This document shows, one piece after another, positions 19,129 through 27,655 of a stretch of DNA of 38,959 nucleotides. The notes beneath the pieces were generated by a model. That model made no database searches. It had not been told where the DNA came from and saw only the letters and a program-made list of their open reading frames with translations. Position numbers and translations under genes: made by a program. The stretch is from Bryobacter sp. CoA8 C33 (GTDB lineage Bacteria; Acidobacteriota; Terriglobia; Bryobacterales; Bryobacteraceae). Every line of letters starts with the position of its first letter. Position 1 is the stretch's first letter. The stretch spans positions 126,391 to 165,349 of the forward strand of contig JAINDK010000038.1 of NCBI GenBank assembly GCA_019931185.1. Direction: 5' to 3'.

Positions 19129-20658
19129 TACCTGCTTCAACAACCGCCTCACAAAATCATCTTCCGGAAACAAACCCACATACTTCTCCAGCGTTTCCTT
19201 CGCCTCCCCGTATTGCCGCATTTGAATCAACCGCAACGCCAGCGACTTGTACAGCACCGCGTGAAACGGCGCCACCGCGATTCCTTCCCGCAATACCCTC
19301 ACCGCCCGCTCGTTCTGCCCCGTCCGCGCCAGCGCTTCCCCCAGATCCTCATATGTCGTCGCTACCTTCCAGCCCCGCTCGAGCGCCCGGCTCAGTTGCT
19401 CCACCGCCACCCCATAGTTCTTTTCCCGCAGCGCTCTCCGCCCCAGCGTCGCCAGCACCAGCCCGTCCTCCGGGTTCTCCACGGCCGCCTTCCCCAGCCG
19501 CTCCTCAAACTTCCTCATCCATTGCGGCCCCTTCTCGGCCACCATCCCATAGGCCTGCATTTCAATCAGCGTCCCCCACGGTTTCCCCGTCCGGTTCACT
19601 CCCACTAGTTCCTCACCACTCTCAAGCGCCGCCTTCATTTCCGGCCGTCGCGGAATCCGGTGGTTCGTCAAGGCCGCATGCGCAATCACTCCCACCTCCC
19701 GCTTCGGCATATGACAACTCACACAATCGCTCTGCGCTCCCACGTGCTTCGGCCCCAGCTTGCCCTCATGGCAGCTCAAACACTTTGCCCGGTAATCCGT
19801 CTTCACCTCGTGCGGGTTGTGGCAGCTCTGGCAGTTCATCGTCCCGCTCTTCTGGTAACACTCGCTCAGCCGCATCGATTCGTGATGCTCGAGCAGGTCC
19901 GTATCCTTCTGCCGCGGCAGCCGGAAGATCGCCACCGTATCCGCTAGCGCCTGCCCGGGCCGGTAATCCGCCTCCGTCTTGCCCGGCAGCAAAACCCGCG
20001 CATCCCCTCCCTGATGACAGCGCATGCAGATCTCATCGGCCCGCTCCCGCTCCAGTTTCTTCGGGTTTACGATCGTTCCCTTCGCCCCGCCTGCCGCAAC
20101 ATGCTTCTGCCCCGGCCCATGACAACTCTCACAGCCGATCGCCAACTCCGCAAACGGCGGATCCTCATACTTCCCGCTCGTCTGCGCCACCGTCCGCGGC
20201 CTCCCGCTGTGACAGTGTATGCACCCCGCCGCGATCGGCCGGTTAAACCCATAATCGGCAAACTCATAGCCCGGCGACAAGCCCCATTGCCCCACCCGCG
20301 CATAATACGACAGCGGCGCCTGAAACAAATGGTCCCCCCTCTGCACCACAAAGCTATACCCGTTCACTCCCGATCCGATCGCCCACTTCACCACCTGATC
20401 ATGCGCAAACCCCTCCCCCGCCTCCCGCTGCTTCATCACCCCTTCCTCCACCCGCACGCTGAACTCCCGCCTCAGCTTCTCGGCGCCTACCTTCGTCTCT
20501 CCCCCCACTTTCCCCAAATGTTCCCCCGCACTGCTCATGCTCCGTCCCATCGCCGACCCCTTCCAGTGCTCGCTGATCGCCCGGTGACACGGCGCGCACC
20601 GCCCCGATCCCACATACTCCTCGCCCAACAAACTCGCCCCGATCAATACCCACAACAT
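19117..20658 (-). CDS. Heptahaem c-type cytochrome with C-terminal TPR (last gene of operon)
   Basis: A 513-residue exported protein (MLWVLIGASLLGEEYVGSGR) with CXXCH at 21, 146, 176, 211, 276, 293 and 312. A lone cysteine lies at 267 in RLSECYQKSG. Two to three TPRs occupy about 390-510 (ALREKNYGVAVEQLSRALERG; LARTGQNERAVRVLREGIAVAP; LIQMRQYGEAKETLEKYVGLFP). GCESCHGPGQKH and CVSCHMPKREVG are typical of multihaem cytochromes related to c554/DmsE. It starts four bases after the CRTAC1 gene and is the fifth gene of the operon. It probably transfers electrons in the periplasm to or from the other haem proteins encoded here; TPRs would give a docking surface. Confidence 0.92.
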   Translation of the reverse strand: MLWVLIGASLLGEEYVGSGRCAPCHRAISEHWKGSAMGRSMSSAGEHLGKVGGETKVGAEKLRREFSVRVEEGVMKQREAGEGFAHDQVVKWAIGSGVNGYSFVVQRGDHLFQAPLSYYARVGQWGLSPGYEFADYGFNRPIAAGCIHCHSGRPRTVAQTSGKYEDPPFAELAIGCESCHGPGQKHVAAGGAKGTIVNPKKLERERADEICMRCHQGGDARVLLPGKTEADYRPGQALADTVAIFRLPRQKDTDLLEHHESMRLSECYQKSGTMNCQSCHNPHEVKTDYRAKCLSCHEGKLGPKHVGAQSDCVSCHMPKREVGVIAHAALTNHRIPRRPEMKAALESGEELVGVNRTGKPWGTLIEMQAYGMVAEKGPQWMRKFEERLGKAAVENPEDGLVLATLGRRALREKNYGVAVEQLSRALERGWKVATTYEDLGEALARTGQNERAVRVLREGIAVAPFHAVLYKSLALRLIQMRQYGEAKETLEKYVGLFPEDDFVRRLLKQVSGG

Positions 20659-20662
20659 CGCT

Positions 20663-22411
20663 TCAAGCCTTCTTCTTCCACGGCGTTGCCTTCACAATGC
20701 CCGCGCCCTCTTTGATCTCGATCAGTTGCCCCGCCGCCACCTTCGCAAACCTCTCCACGCCCCCACTCGGCCACCGCACCTCCACATCCACCACCGTCGC
20801 CGCCCCCAGCCCAAAGTGCAGACGGAAGTCGTTCACCGAATAAAAACTCCCCTGGCTCATCACCTCCTGCGCTTCTTTCTTCACCCCCCGGCTCACCGTC
20901 ACCCGCGCCCCGATCGCGCTCCGGTTCGACTTCACTCCCTCCAGCTTCACCTTCAACCACTGGCCCCCACTCGTCACATCGTTGCGCAACAGACTCGGCG
21001 GCTCATGCAGATTCACCACCACCACGTCCATGTCCCCGTCGTTGTCAAAATCGCCAAACGCGCACCCCCGGCTCGAGTGCGCCTCCCCCACCGCCGGCCC
21101 CGCCAAATCAAACAGCTCCTCAAACTTGCCTCCCCCCAAATTCCGGAACACCACCCGCGGCGTCTTGAACGGATAAGCCGGCAGCTTCGCTTCAATCTCC
21201 GGATACACGTTCCCCGTCACAAAAAACAAATCCGGTTGCCCGTCGTTGTCGAGATCCACCATCCCCGCCCCCCAACTCACATACCGCGTCTCCACCCCCA
21301 CCCCGCTCCGCGTCGTCACATCCTCGAAATTCGCCTTCCCATCGTTGCGGTACAACACATTTGAATCATCGGCGAAATGCGTCTTGAACAAATCAAGGTT
21401 CCCGTCCAGGTCGAAGTCCCCCACCCCCACCCCCATCCCCGCCTGCTCCATGCCGTCTTCATTCACTGCCACCCCCCGCTCCAGCCCCACCTCCTCGAAA
21501 GTCCCGTCATGCCGGTTCCGGAACAGAAAGCTCGCCGTCGAATCGCAGGCCACATAGATGTCCGGCCAGCCGTCGTTGTCAAAGTCCGCCGCCACCGCCG
21601 TCATCCCGTAGCTGCCCCGCGCCTTCGCCACCCCCGACTTCACGCTCACATCCTCAAAGGTCCCGTTGCCCCGGTTCCGGTACAACGAATGCACACCCGG
21701 CGTCAGCCCCCGCGGCCCACAGTTCACCGGCACCCCCTTCCAGTTGCAGAACGAGTTCTGCCCCGGCCGCGGCACCTTGTCCGGATCGAAATCCACATAG
21801 TTCGACACAAACAGGTCGAGATGCCCGTCCCGGTCATAATCGACAAACGTAGACCCCGCCCCCCAGCGCCGCTTTGCCTCCCATAGCCCCGCTTCCTTCG
21901 TCACATCGCTGAAGGTCCCGTTCCCGTTGTTCCGGTACAGCACGTTCTGGCCCCAGTACGTCACAAACAGGTCCGTCCAGCCGTCGTTGTTGTAATCCCC
22001 CGCGCACACCCCCGACGCCCAGCCCGTCCGCTCCAGCCCCGCCTCCCGCGTCACGTCCGTAAACGTGCCGTCCCGGTTATTCCGGTACATCCGGTTGCTC
22101 GCCTGAGACCCCTCGAGCGTCGTCCCGTTCAACAAAAAGATGTCTAGCCACCCGTCGTTGTCATAATCGACAAACGCCACCCCACACCCCACCGTCTCCA
22201 GCAGATATTGCTTTGCTTTTTCCCCGCCATACGTGCACGGCTCGAGCAGTCCGGCCTGCTTGGCCACGTCCACTAGCTTCGAGTGAAACGGCAGCCCCGA
22301 CGGCTTACCACGCTGCTGCGGTCGCACCACGCGCGACACCACGCCCTGTCCGCGCGCCGCCCACACCCCGCCCAGCAAACTCAGCAGGCTTCGTCTGGTT
22401 GTTTTACCCAT
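20663..22411 (-). CDS. CRTAC1-family protein: FG-GAP/VCBS repeats with C-terminal ASPIC/UnbV domain
   Basis: A 582-residue exported protein with a Tat-like start (MGKTTRRSLLSLLGG). Seven calcium-type loops of the form DxDxDGxxD are visible: DYDNDGWLD, DYNNDGWTD, DYDRDGHLD, DFDNDGWPD, DFDLDGNLD, DLDNDGQPD and DFDNDGDMD. Between them lie LYRNNGNGTFxDVT-type strands of a beta propeller. The C-terminal ASPIC/UnbV domain is marked by NRSAIGARVTVSRG and VEVRWPSGGVERFAKV. The family is extracellular or periplasmic with no settled biochemical role. The ATG overlaps the end of the DUF1501 gene by eight bases, and the next cytochrome begins four bases after its stop, so it is firmly inside the operon. 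Confidence 0.93.
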   Translation of the reverse strand: MGKTTRRSLLSLLGGVWAARGQGVVSRVVRPQQRGKPSGLPFHSKLVDVAKQAGLLEPCTYGGEKAKQYLLETVGCGVAFVDYDNDGWLDIFLLNGTTLEGSQASNRMYRNNRDGTFTDVTREAGLERTGWASGVCAGDYNNDGWTDLFVTYWGQNVLYRNNGNGTFSDVTKEAGLWEAKRRWGAGSTFVDYDRDGHLDLFVSNYVDFDPDKVPRPGQNSFCNWKGVPVNCGPRGLTPGVHSLYRNRGNGTFEDVSVKSGVAKARGSYGMTAVAADFDNDGWPDIYVACDSTASFLFRNRHDGTFEEVGLERGVAVNEDGMEQAGMGVGVGDFDLDGNLDLFKTHFADDSNVLYRNDGKANFEDVTTRSGVGVETRYVSWGAGMVDLDNDGQPDLFFVTGNVYPEIEAKLPAYPFKTPRVVFRNLGGGKFEELFDLAGPAVGEAHSSRGCAFGDFDNDGDMDVVVVNLHEPPSLLRNDVTSGGQWLKVKLEGVKSNRSAIGARVTVSRGVKKEAQEVMSQGSFYSVNDFRLHFGLGAATVVDVEVRWPSGGVERFAKVAAGQLIEIKEGAGIVKATPWKKKA

Positions 22412-23840
22412 TCCTCAATCGTTTTAGCAGATTCCCCTCACCCCCGACATCCGTCAGCCGGAATTCCCGCCCTTGGAAGAAGTACGTCAGCCGCTTGTGG
22501 TCCAGTCCCAGCAGCCCCAGCAATCCCGCATGCAGGTCATGCATGTCTACTTTGTCTGCTTCCGCCTTCAGTCCGATCGCATCCGTCGTCCCGATCGCCT
22601 GGCCCCCCTTCACGCCCCCGCCCGCCAGCCACACCGTAAATCCATATGGGTTGTGGTCCCGGCCATTGCGGTTCCCACCCCCACCCTCGGCTCCGTCCGT
22701 GAACGGCGTCCGGCCAAAATCCCCGCCCCATAACACCACCGTGCTCTCCAGCATCCCCCGCGACTTCAAATCCGCTAGCAGCCCCGCGATCGGCTTATCC
22801 ACCTTTCGCGCCATGAATTCGTGGTTCTGGTCACACTCGTTGTGCCCGTCCCAGCCCACCTCAGCCCCCTTCTTCCCGCCCGAATAAAGCTGAACAAACC
22901 GCACACCCTTTTCCACCAGCCGCCGCGCCATCAAACACTGCGTGCCAAACTCCGCCGTCATCGGGTCATCGAGCCCATACAGCTTCTTCGTCGCCTCGCT
23001 CTCCCGGTCGAGTTCAGTTACTTCCGGCACCGACATCTGCATCTTGAACGCCAGCTCATAGCTCGCCATCCGCGCCGCCAACTCCGTATCGTCTGCCCGC
23101 GGCGCCCGGTGCGCTTCGTTCAGATCGCGCAACACCGATAGCATCGCCTCCTGTTCCCGGTCGCTGATTCCCTCCGGCCGCTTGATGTTCAAAATCGGCG
23201 GCCCTTCGCTCCGCAGTACCGTCCCCTGATACGCCGCCGGCAGAAATCCCGACCCATACGCCGGCGCTCCCGCCTTGATTCCCCCATCGAGCATCACCAC
23301 ATACGCCGGCAGATTGTCACTCTCATTGCCCAGCCCGTACACCACCCAGGAACCCACGCTCGGCCGCCCCACCCGGCTCCATCCCGTGTTCATCCACGTC
23401 TGCCCCGTCACGTGCGTAAACCCGTCATGATGGCACGACCGGATCACCGCCAGATCGTCCGCGTGCCCCGCCGTGTGCTCAAACAGATCCGATATCTCCA
23501 GCCCCGATTGCCCCCGCTTCTTGAACTTCCGCGGCGAGCCCATCAGCGGCGTCCTCTCCATATTCGAGAACTGAAAGTCCACCTTCCCAAAACTCTTCGG
23601 TATCGCCTGCCCGTGCAGCCGGTTCAACTCCGGCTTCGGGTCGAACGTGTCAATGTGGCTCGGCCCCCCGTGCATGAACAGGAAGATGACGCTCTTTCCC
23701 TTCGCCTCGAAATGCGGGCTCCGCCGCGCATACGGGTTCGCCATCACATTCCCCGCCAGCGCTCCAAATCCCAGCGCGCTGCGCAGCAGAAAATCCCGGC
23801 GAGAGTGCGCCGCCACCGTTTTCGGGCAATCAGTCCACAT
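22404..23840 (-). CDS. DUF1501 protein (Tat-exported, alkaline-phosphatase-superfamily-like)
   Basis: Start ATG 23840 gives MWTDCPKTVAAHSRRDFLLRSALGFGALAGN, a twin-arginine signal (SRRDFLL); ATG 23852 would add four residues. The 478-residue protein follows DUF1501 throughout: KSVIFLFMHGGPSHIDTFDPKP near 50-70, SCHHDGFTHVTGQ, GAEVGWDGHNECDQNHEFM and WGGDFGRTPF. DUF1501 belongs to the sulfatase/phosphatase-like fold; activity is unproven. In Planctomycetes and Acidobacteria it nearly always follows a DUF1549/DUF1553 gene, as here. It overlaps the upstream gene (stop at 23830) by 11 bases and the downstream CRTAC1 gene by eight, so all are probably coupled. Confidence 0.92.
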   Translation of the reverse strand: MWTDCPKTVAAHSRRDFLLRSALGFGALAGNVMANPYARRSPHFEAKGKSVIFLFMHGGPSHIDTFDPKPELNRLHGQAIPKSFGKVDFQFSNMERTPLMGSPRKFKKRGQSGLEISDLFEHTAGHADDLAVIRSCHHDGFTHVTGQTWMNTGWSRVGRPSVGSWVVYGLGNESDNLPAYVVMLDGGIKAGAPAYGSGFLPAAYQGTVLRSEGPPILNIKRPEGISDREQEAMLSVLRDLNEAHRAPRADDTELAARMASYELAFKMQMSVPEVTELDRESEATKKLYGLDDPMTAEFGTQCLMARRLVEKGVRFVQLYSGGKKGAEVGWDGHNECDQNHEFMARKVDKPIAGLLADLKSRGMLESTVVLWGGDFGRTPFTDGAEGGGGNRNGRDHNPYGFTVWLAGGGVKGGQAIGTTDAIGLKAEADKVDMHDLHAGLLGLLGLDHKRLTYFFQGREFRLTDVGGEGNLLKRLRNG

Positions 23841-26184
23841 ATAAAAACTCATTCGTATTCAGCATGACCAGCGCCAGTTGTTCGCGGTTCGCAATGCGCC
23901 CCGCCTTCTCTTTCTCCGCCGCCGTCGGCTGCCGTCCATGCACCCGCCGCCACAGGCTTTCCACGTCCCCCGCCTTGCCCGCCAGCACCTTCGCCTGCTT
24001 CACCATGAAGTCCCCGTTCATCAACGTCAGCGCCTGCGGCGCCACCGTCGTATTCTCCCGCCGCGAACAGCTCTGCGACGTCTCCGGCGCGTCAAACGTC
24101 GTAAACATCGGCAATGGAAACGCCCGCTTCACATACAGATACACGCTCCGCCGCGCCTGCTCACTCTCATCGAGCGACTCCGGCCACTGGTTCCGCGCCC
24201 ACATCACCGTGTATTCCTCCGGGCTCAACCTCGGCACCACCGGCCGTCCTCCCATCTTCAGGTTCAACTCCCCGCTCACCGCCAACACCGCATCCCGCAG
24301 CGTCTCGGCGTCCAGCCTCTGCCGGTTCATCCGCCACAGATAACGGTTGTTCCCGTCGATCTTGGAATTCGCTTCACTCGCCTCACTGCTCAATTGATAC
24401 GTCTCCGACAGCAGTATCTTCCGGTGCAGCTTCTTCAGGCTCCAGCCCGATTCCATGAATTCCGCCGCCAGCCAGTCGAGCAACTCCGGATGCGTCGGCT
24501 CCTCGCCCTGCCGCCCAAAGTCATTCGGCGTCGCTACGATTCCCTTGCCAAAATGCCAGTGCCACACCCGGTTCACCATCACGCGCGCCGTCAGCGGATT
24601 CTCCTCGCTCCCCACCCACAACGCCAGCGCCGACCGCCTCGCCTCCTCCGCTCCAATCTTCTGCCCCCGCGCCAGCACCCCCGGCACCGCCGGCCCTACT
24701 TCCTCGCCCTGGCTCCGCCAGTCCCCCCGGTGCGTCAGATGCACCTTCGGCACCACCGGCGCCGGCCCCAACACCGTGGCCGTCTGCGCCACCGGGTTCG
24801 CCTTCAACGCCGCCCGGCCCAATTCCACCACCAGCTTTTCCCGCTCCTGGCTCTCGGCCTCCGTCAACGGAATGTCCGCTTCCTTCCCTTCGGCGTTCTC
24901 CAGCAGCCCCGCTTGCGTCATCGCCGCCTCCACCCGCGCCGCCGTCTTGCGCTGCTCGGCCGTCCGCTTGTCCACCGCTACGTCATACGCCGCCAACTCC
25001 TCGACCGTAAATCGCTTCCGTACCAAGTCCACCACCCGCTTTCTCGCTTTCTGGTCAATCCTCTGGATCGCCCCCTTTAGCTCCTCCACCCGGATCCAGC
25101 TCGGATACCCCGACTTGAACCCGAATGTTGCAAACCGGCTCACCACCGGGATTTCCTTCTCCTCGCTCGCCGCAAACACCGCCATCATCCCGTGATAATC
25201 CCGCTGCGTCAGCGGATCAAACTTGTGGTTGTGACACCGCGAACACCCCAGCGTCAACCCGAGAAACGCCTCCCCCGTCGTATCCACCGCATCCGTCAGC
25301 CACTCATAGCGCACCTGCCCGCCAAATAAAGCCGCCTCGTGATACACCGGTCCGATCGTATACATACCCGTCGCGATGCTCGCATCCAGCTTCGCCAGCT
25401 TCTCCGGCGCAATCTTGAAGCCCCCATCGAGATCGAGATTCGTCGGAAACAACTCATCCCCGGCGATCTGCTCCTGCACAAACTGCTTGTAGGATTTGTC
25501 CTCGTTGAAGCTCCGGATCACATAATCCCGATACCGCCACGCGTTCGGAAAGTAGATGTCCGTCTCAAACCCCCCCGTATCCGCGTACCGCACCACATCG
25601 AGCCAGTGCCGCCCCCAACGCTCCCCATACCGCGGCGACGCTAGCAACCGGTCCACCTGCCGCGCATACGCATCCGGCCGCCCGTCCTGCTCAAACTCGG
25701 CCAACTCCTGCTCGCTCGGCGGCAGTCCCGTTAGCGAATAACTCACCCGCCTCAACAACTCCCGCTTCGTCGCTTTCCGCACCGGCCTCAGCCCCGCCTG
25801 CTGCCACTTTTCCCGAATAAATCGGTCAATCGCCTCTCCCTCCCCGGCCGGTACCGCTGCGCGCTTTACCGCTTGAAACGACCACCAGTTGCTCTTCGCC
25901 TCAAGTTCCTTGCCCAGGCCCGGCGCCCCGGCCTTCACCCAATTCGCAACCGCCGCAATCTCACTCTCGCTCAGCCCCTTCTTGCCCGGCGGCATCGCCT
26001 TCGTCGTCACCATATGCGTTACTTTTTCGAGCACCGCATCCCCGCTCTTCACATTCCGCAGATCCAGATTCCCCATCTTCGCCGCGCCATGGCACGCCAA
26101 ACAGTGGCGCGACAGGATCTCCCGCGCCTCTTGCCCCAAGCCAAGCATGCCCGCGCACAGGCCCACCATCACAGCCCGAATCAT
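23830..26184 (-). CDS. PSCyt1 + DUF1549 + DUF1553 protein (dihaem 'Planctomycete cytochrome')
   Basis: 784 residues with a signal peptide (MIRAVMVGLCAGMLGLGQ). An N-terminal cytochrome-like domain carries CLACH at about 28-32 and the axial methionine candidate in TKAMPPGKKGLSE. DUF1549 starts near 117 (AIDRFIREKWQQAGL) and contains GERWGRHWLDVVRYADTGGF and a second haem motif LGCSRCHNHKFDPLTQRDYH. DUF1553 fills the C-terminal third (NPLTARVMVNRVWHWHFGKGIVATPNDFG; LDAETLRDAVLAVSGELN; NTTVAPQALTLMNGDFM). The family is exported and paired with DUF1501; its reaction is not established, though the haem domain suggests electron transfer to a partner. It begins 27 bases after the heptahaem cytochrome gene and overlaps DUF1501. 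Confidence 0.93.
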   Translation of the reverse strand: MIRAVMVGLCAGMLGLGQEAREILSRHCLACHGAAKMGNLDLRNVKSGDAVLEKVTHMVTTKAMPPGKKGLSESEIAAVANWVKAGAPGLGKELEAKSNWWSFQAVKRAAVPAGEGEAIDRFIREKWQQAGLRPVRKATKRELLRRVSYSLTGLPPSEQELAEFEQDGRPDAYARQVDRLLASPRYGERWGRHWLDVVRYADTGGFETDIYFPNAWRYRDYVIRSFNEDKSYKQFVQEQIAGDELFPTNLDLDGGFKIAPEKLAKLDASIATGMYTIGPVYHEAALFGGQVRYEWLTDAVDTTGEAFLGLTLGCSRCHNHKFDPLTQRDYHGMMAVFAASEEKEIPVVSRFATFGFKSGYPSWIRVEELKGAIQRIDQKARKRVVDLVRKRFTVEELAAYDVAVDKRTAEQRKTAARVEAAMTQAGLLENAEGKEADIPLTEAESQEREKLVVELGRAALKANPVAQTATVLGPAPVVPKVHLTHRGDWRSQGEEVGPAVPGVLARGQKIGAEEARRSALALWVGSEENPLTARVMVNRVWHWHFGKGIVATPNDFGRQGEEPTHPELLDWLAAEFMESGWSLKKLHRKILLSETYQLSSEASEANSKIDGNNRYLWRMNRQRLDAETLRDAVLAVSGELNLKMGGRPVVPRLSPEEYTVMWARNQWPESLDESEQARRSVYLYVKRAFPLPMFTTFDAPETSQSCSRRENTTVAPQALTLMNGDFMVKQAKVLAGKAGDVESLWRRVHGRQPTAAEKEKAGRIANREQLALVMLNTNEFLYVD

Positions 26185-26211
26185 GAACTGAAATCTATCA
26201 CAGCCCGCCGC

Positions 26212-27543
26212 CTATTTCTTGCGTGGCGACTCGATCTGGTGCGTCCGCGCCTCAAATAACAGTGCACTCATCGTCTTCGGCATGTGGCAATCCACGCACA
26301 CGCCCTTCTTGCTGTGGCTCGCCTCGTGGCACTGCAGGCACATCCCATTGTCCTCGGGCCCAAACTTCAATCCCTTTTCATTCACCCGCCCGCTCTTCGG
26401 ATGCGGATCATGACAGTGCGCGCACGTCGCCTGCCCCTTCTGGTAACACGCGCTCCGCTCAAACGATTCCACAATAAACGTCGTTTCCCGGAACCTTCCG
26501 TCCGCATGGAACGCATTCCGCCCAAACTCCACATACGGCCTCCGCTCATATCGCGGCGGAAATTCCGCCCGCGGCGTTCGTAGCGCCGATTGCGCATGAC
26601 ACTGCGCGCACACCGCCACCGATTCCTCCGCGCTCAGCTTTCGCATCTTAGCCCCCTGCGCATGCGCCTTGCCCGGCCCGTGGCACATCTCGCAGTTGAT
26701 CCCCGCCTCCTTCGACTCCCGCTCCGCCCACTGGCTCGTGTGGCACGGCGCGCAGTTTGATTGATACTCCGTCACTTCCCGGAACCGGTGAAACAGACTC
26801 GGGTCCCCACGGTCATAATAAGGCGGATCAATCATCCGCCAGTAATTCACCCACTCTCCCTTCAGCTTGTTGTATTGCAGCGGCAGAACGTGCAGCTTGC
26901 CGTCCGGCGCCCGTGTTGCGTATGCCTCCTGCCACTTCGATCCAATCCGCGCATCCACCGGGTAGCGCCGCGCCCCAATATCCACATACTCCTTCTTGCC
27001 CTCCGTCACCGGCCGGAACATCTTCGCCATCCCCGTCTGCCGCCACGCTTCATATTCCGCTTTGTGGCAACCCTGGCACGAGGCCGTCCCGGCGTAATCC
27101 CCTGCTTGGGTCAGCGTCTGTTTCGGTGCCGGTCCCAGAATCTTCTCGACCGTTGTTTCGATTCCCGGCCGGATCGCTTCCCATTGCTTAGGGCGGAACA
27201 ATTCGAGGTAACGGCGGCTTAATTCCGCATAATGCCGTGCGCCTTTTTCGTCTCCCCGGTTCTTCAGCACGGCCGCCACGCTGCTGGCTAGCAGCGGATT
27301 CTCCGGATAAATCCCCAGCGACTGCCGCGCATAATAAAGCCCTGTTGCCTGATCGCCTAGCTCAAAGCACGCCATCGCCCCCGCCTCGTACACCGCCGCC
27401 CGGTGCTCCGATTCCGGATACCGCTTCAAGTATTCGCTCACCCGGCTGCGGCGCGTCAGCGCGTCGGGGGCCTGCTGTATGGATTTGAGATCCGAAGTGG
27501 CGTCGAAACTGAAGAAAACAATAGCAAGAAGTACCGATTTCAT
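26212..27543 (-). CDS. Heptahaem c-type cytochrome with N-terminal TPR (first gene of operon)
   Basis: 443 residues with a signal peptide (MKSVLLAIVFFSFDA). TPR-like helices come first, at about 20-120 (SEYLKRYPESEHRAAVYEAGAMACFELGDQATGLYYARQSLGIYPENP). Seven CXXCH sites follow at 156, 264, 284, 312, 374, 402 and 416, with a lone cysteine at 366 (RSACYQKG). The haem domain has the same motif order as the two other heptahaem proteins, but the TPR part is on the other end. GGGGA before the ATG is a good ribosome site. As the first gene of the five-gene operon it lies divergent from the Oar-like receptor with 112 bases between starts. A periplasmic electron-transfer role is likely; the partner is unknown. 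Confidence 0.92.
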   Translation of the reverse strand: MKSVLLAIVFFSFDATSDLKSIQQAPDALTRRSRVSEYLKRYPESEHRAAVYEAGAMACFELGDQATGLYYARQSLGIYPENPLLASSVAAVLKNRGDEKGARHYAELSRRYLELFRPKQWEAIRPGIETTVEKILGPAPKQTLTQAGDYAGTASCQGCHKAEYEAWRQTGMAKMFRPVTEGKKEYVDIGARRYPVDARIGSKWQEAYATRAPDGKLHVLPLQYNKLKGEWVNYWRMIDPPYYDRGDPSLFHRFREVTEYQSNCAPCHTSQWAERESKEAGINCEMCHGPGKAHAQGAKMRKLSAEESVAVCAQCHAQSALRTPRAEFPPRYERRPYVEFGRNAFHADGRFRETTFIVESFERSACYQKGQATCAHCHDPHPKSGRVNEKGLKFGPEDNGMCLQCHEASHSKKGVCVDCHMPKTMSALLFEARTHQIESPRKK

Positions 27544-27596
27544 TTCGATCCCCGAGCAATACTATTTCAGATTTCGCTCTTGAAGTCGACCGAACA

Positions 27597-27625
27597 TTGA
27601 TATATGCTAGCGAGGACTTTGTAAT
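27597..27625 (+). promoter_or_regulatory. Sigma70-type promoter of the Oar-like receptor gene
   Basis: TTGATA at 27597-27602 and TGTAAT at 27620-27625 each match consensus at five of six bases and are separated by exactly 17. Transcription would start near 27632, leaving a leader of about 24 bases with AAGAGG ahead of the ATG at 27656. This is the best promoter-like pair in the window. Confidence 0.6.
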
Positions 27626-27655
27626 CTATTTGTACCTTGAAGAGGTGTCCGTTTC

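Noticed and set aside
20663-22411. Regular repeats in the CRTAC1 gene as a possible DNA repeat array or CRISPR
   Set aside because: The repeats are protein-level calcium loops at uneven spacing; there are no constant DNA repeats with spacers.
23878-25080. 400-residue plus-strand frame over the DUF1549 gene
   Set aside because: Extremely rich in R, H, P and Q, the usual antisense product of this codon bias; the DUF1549 protein is clear.
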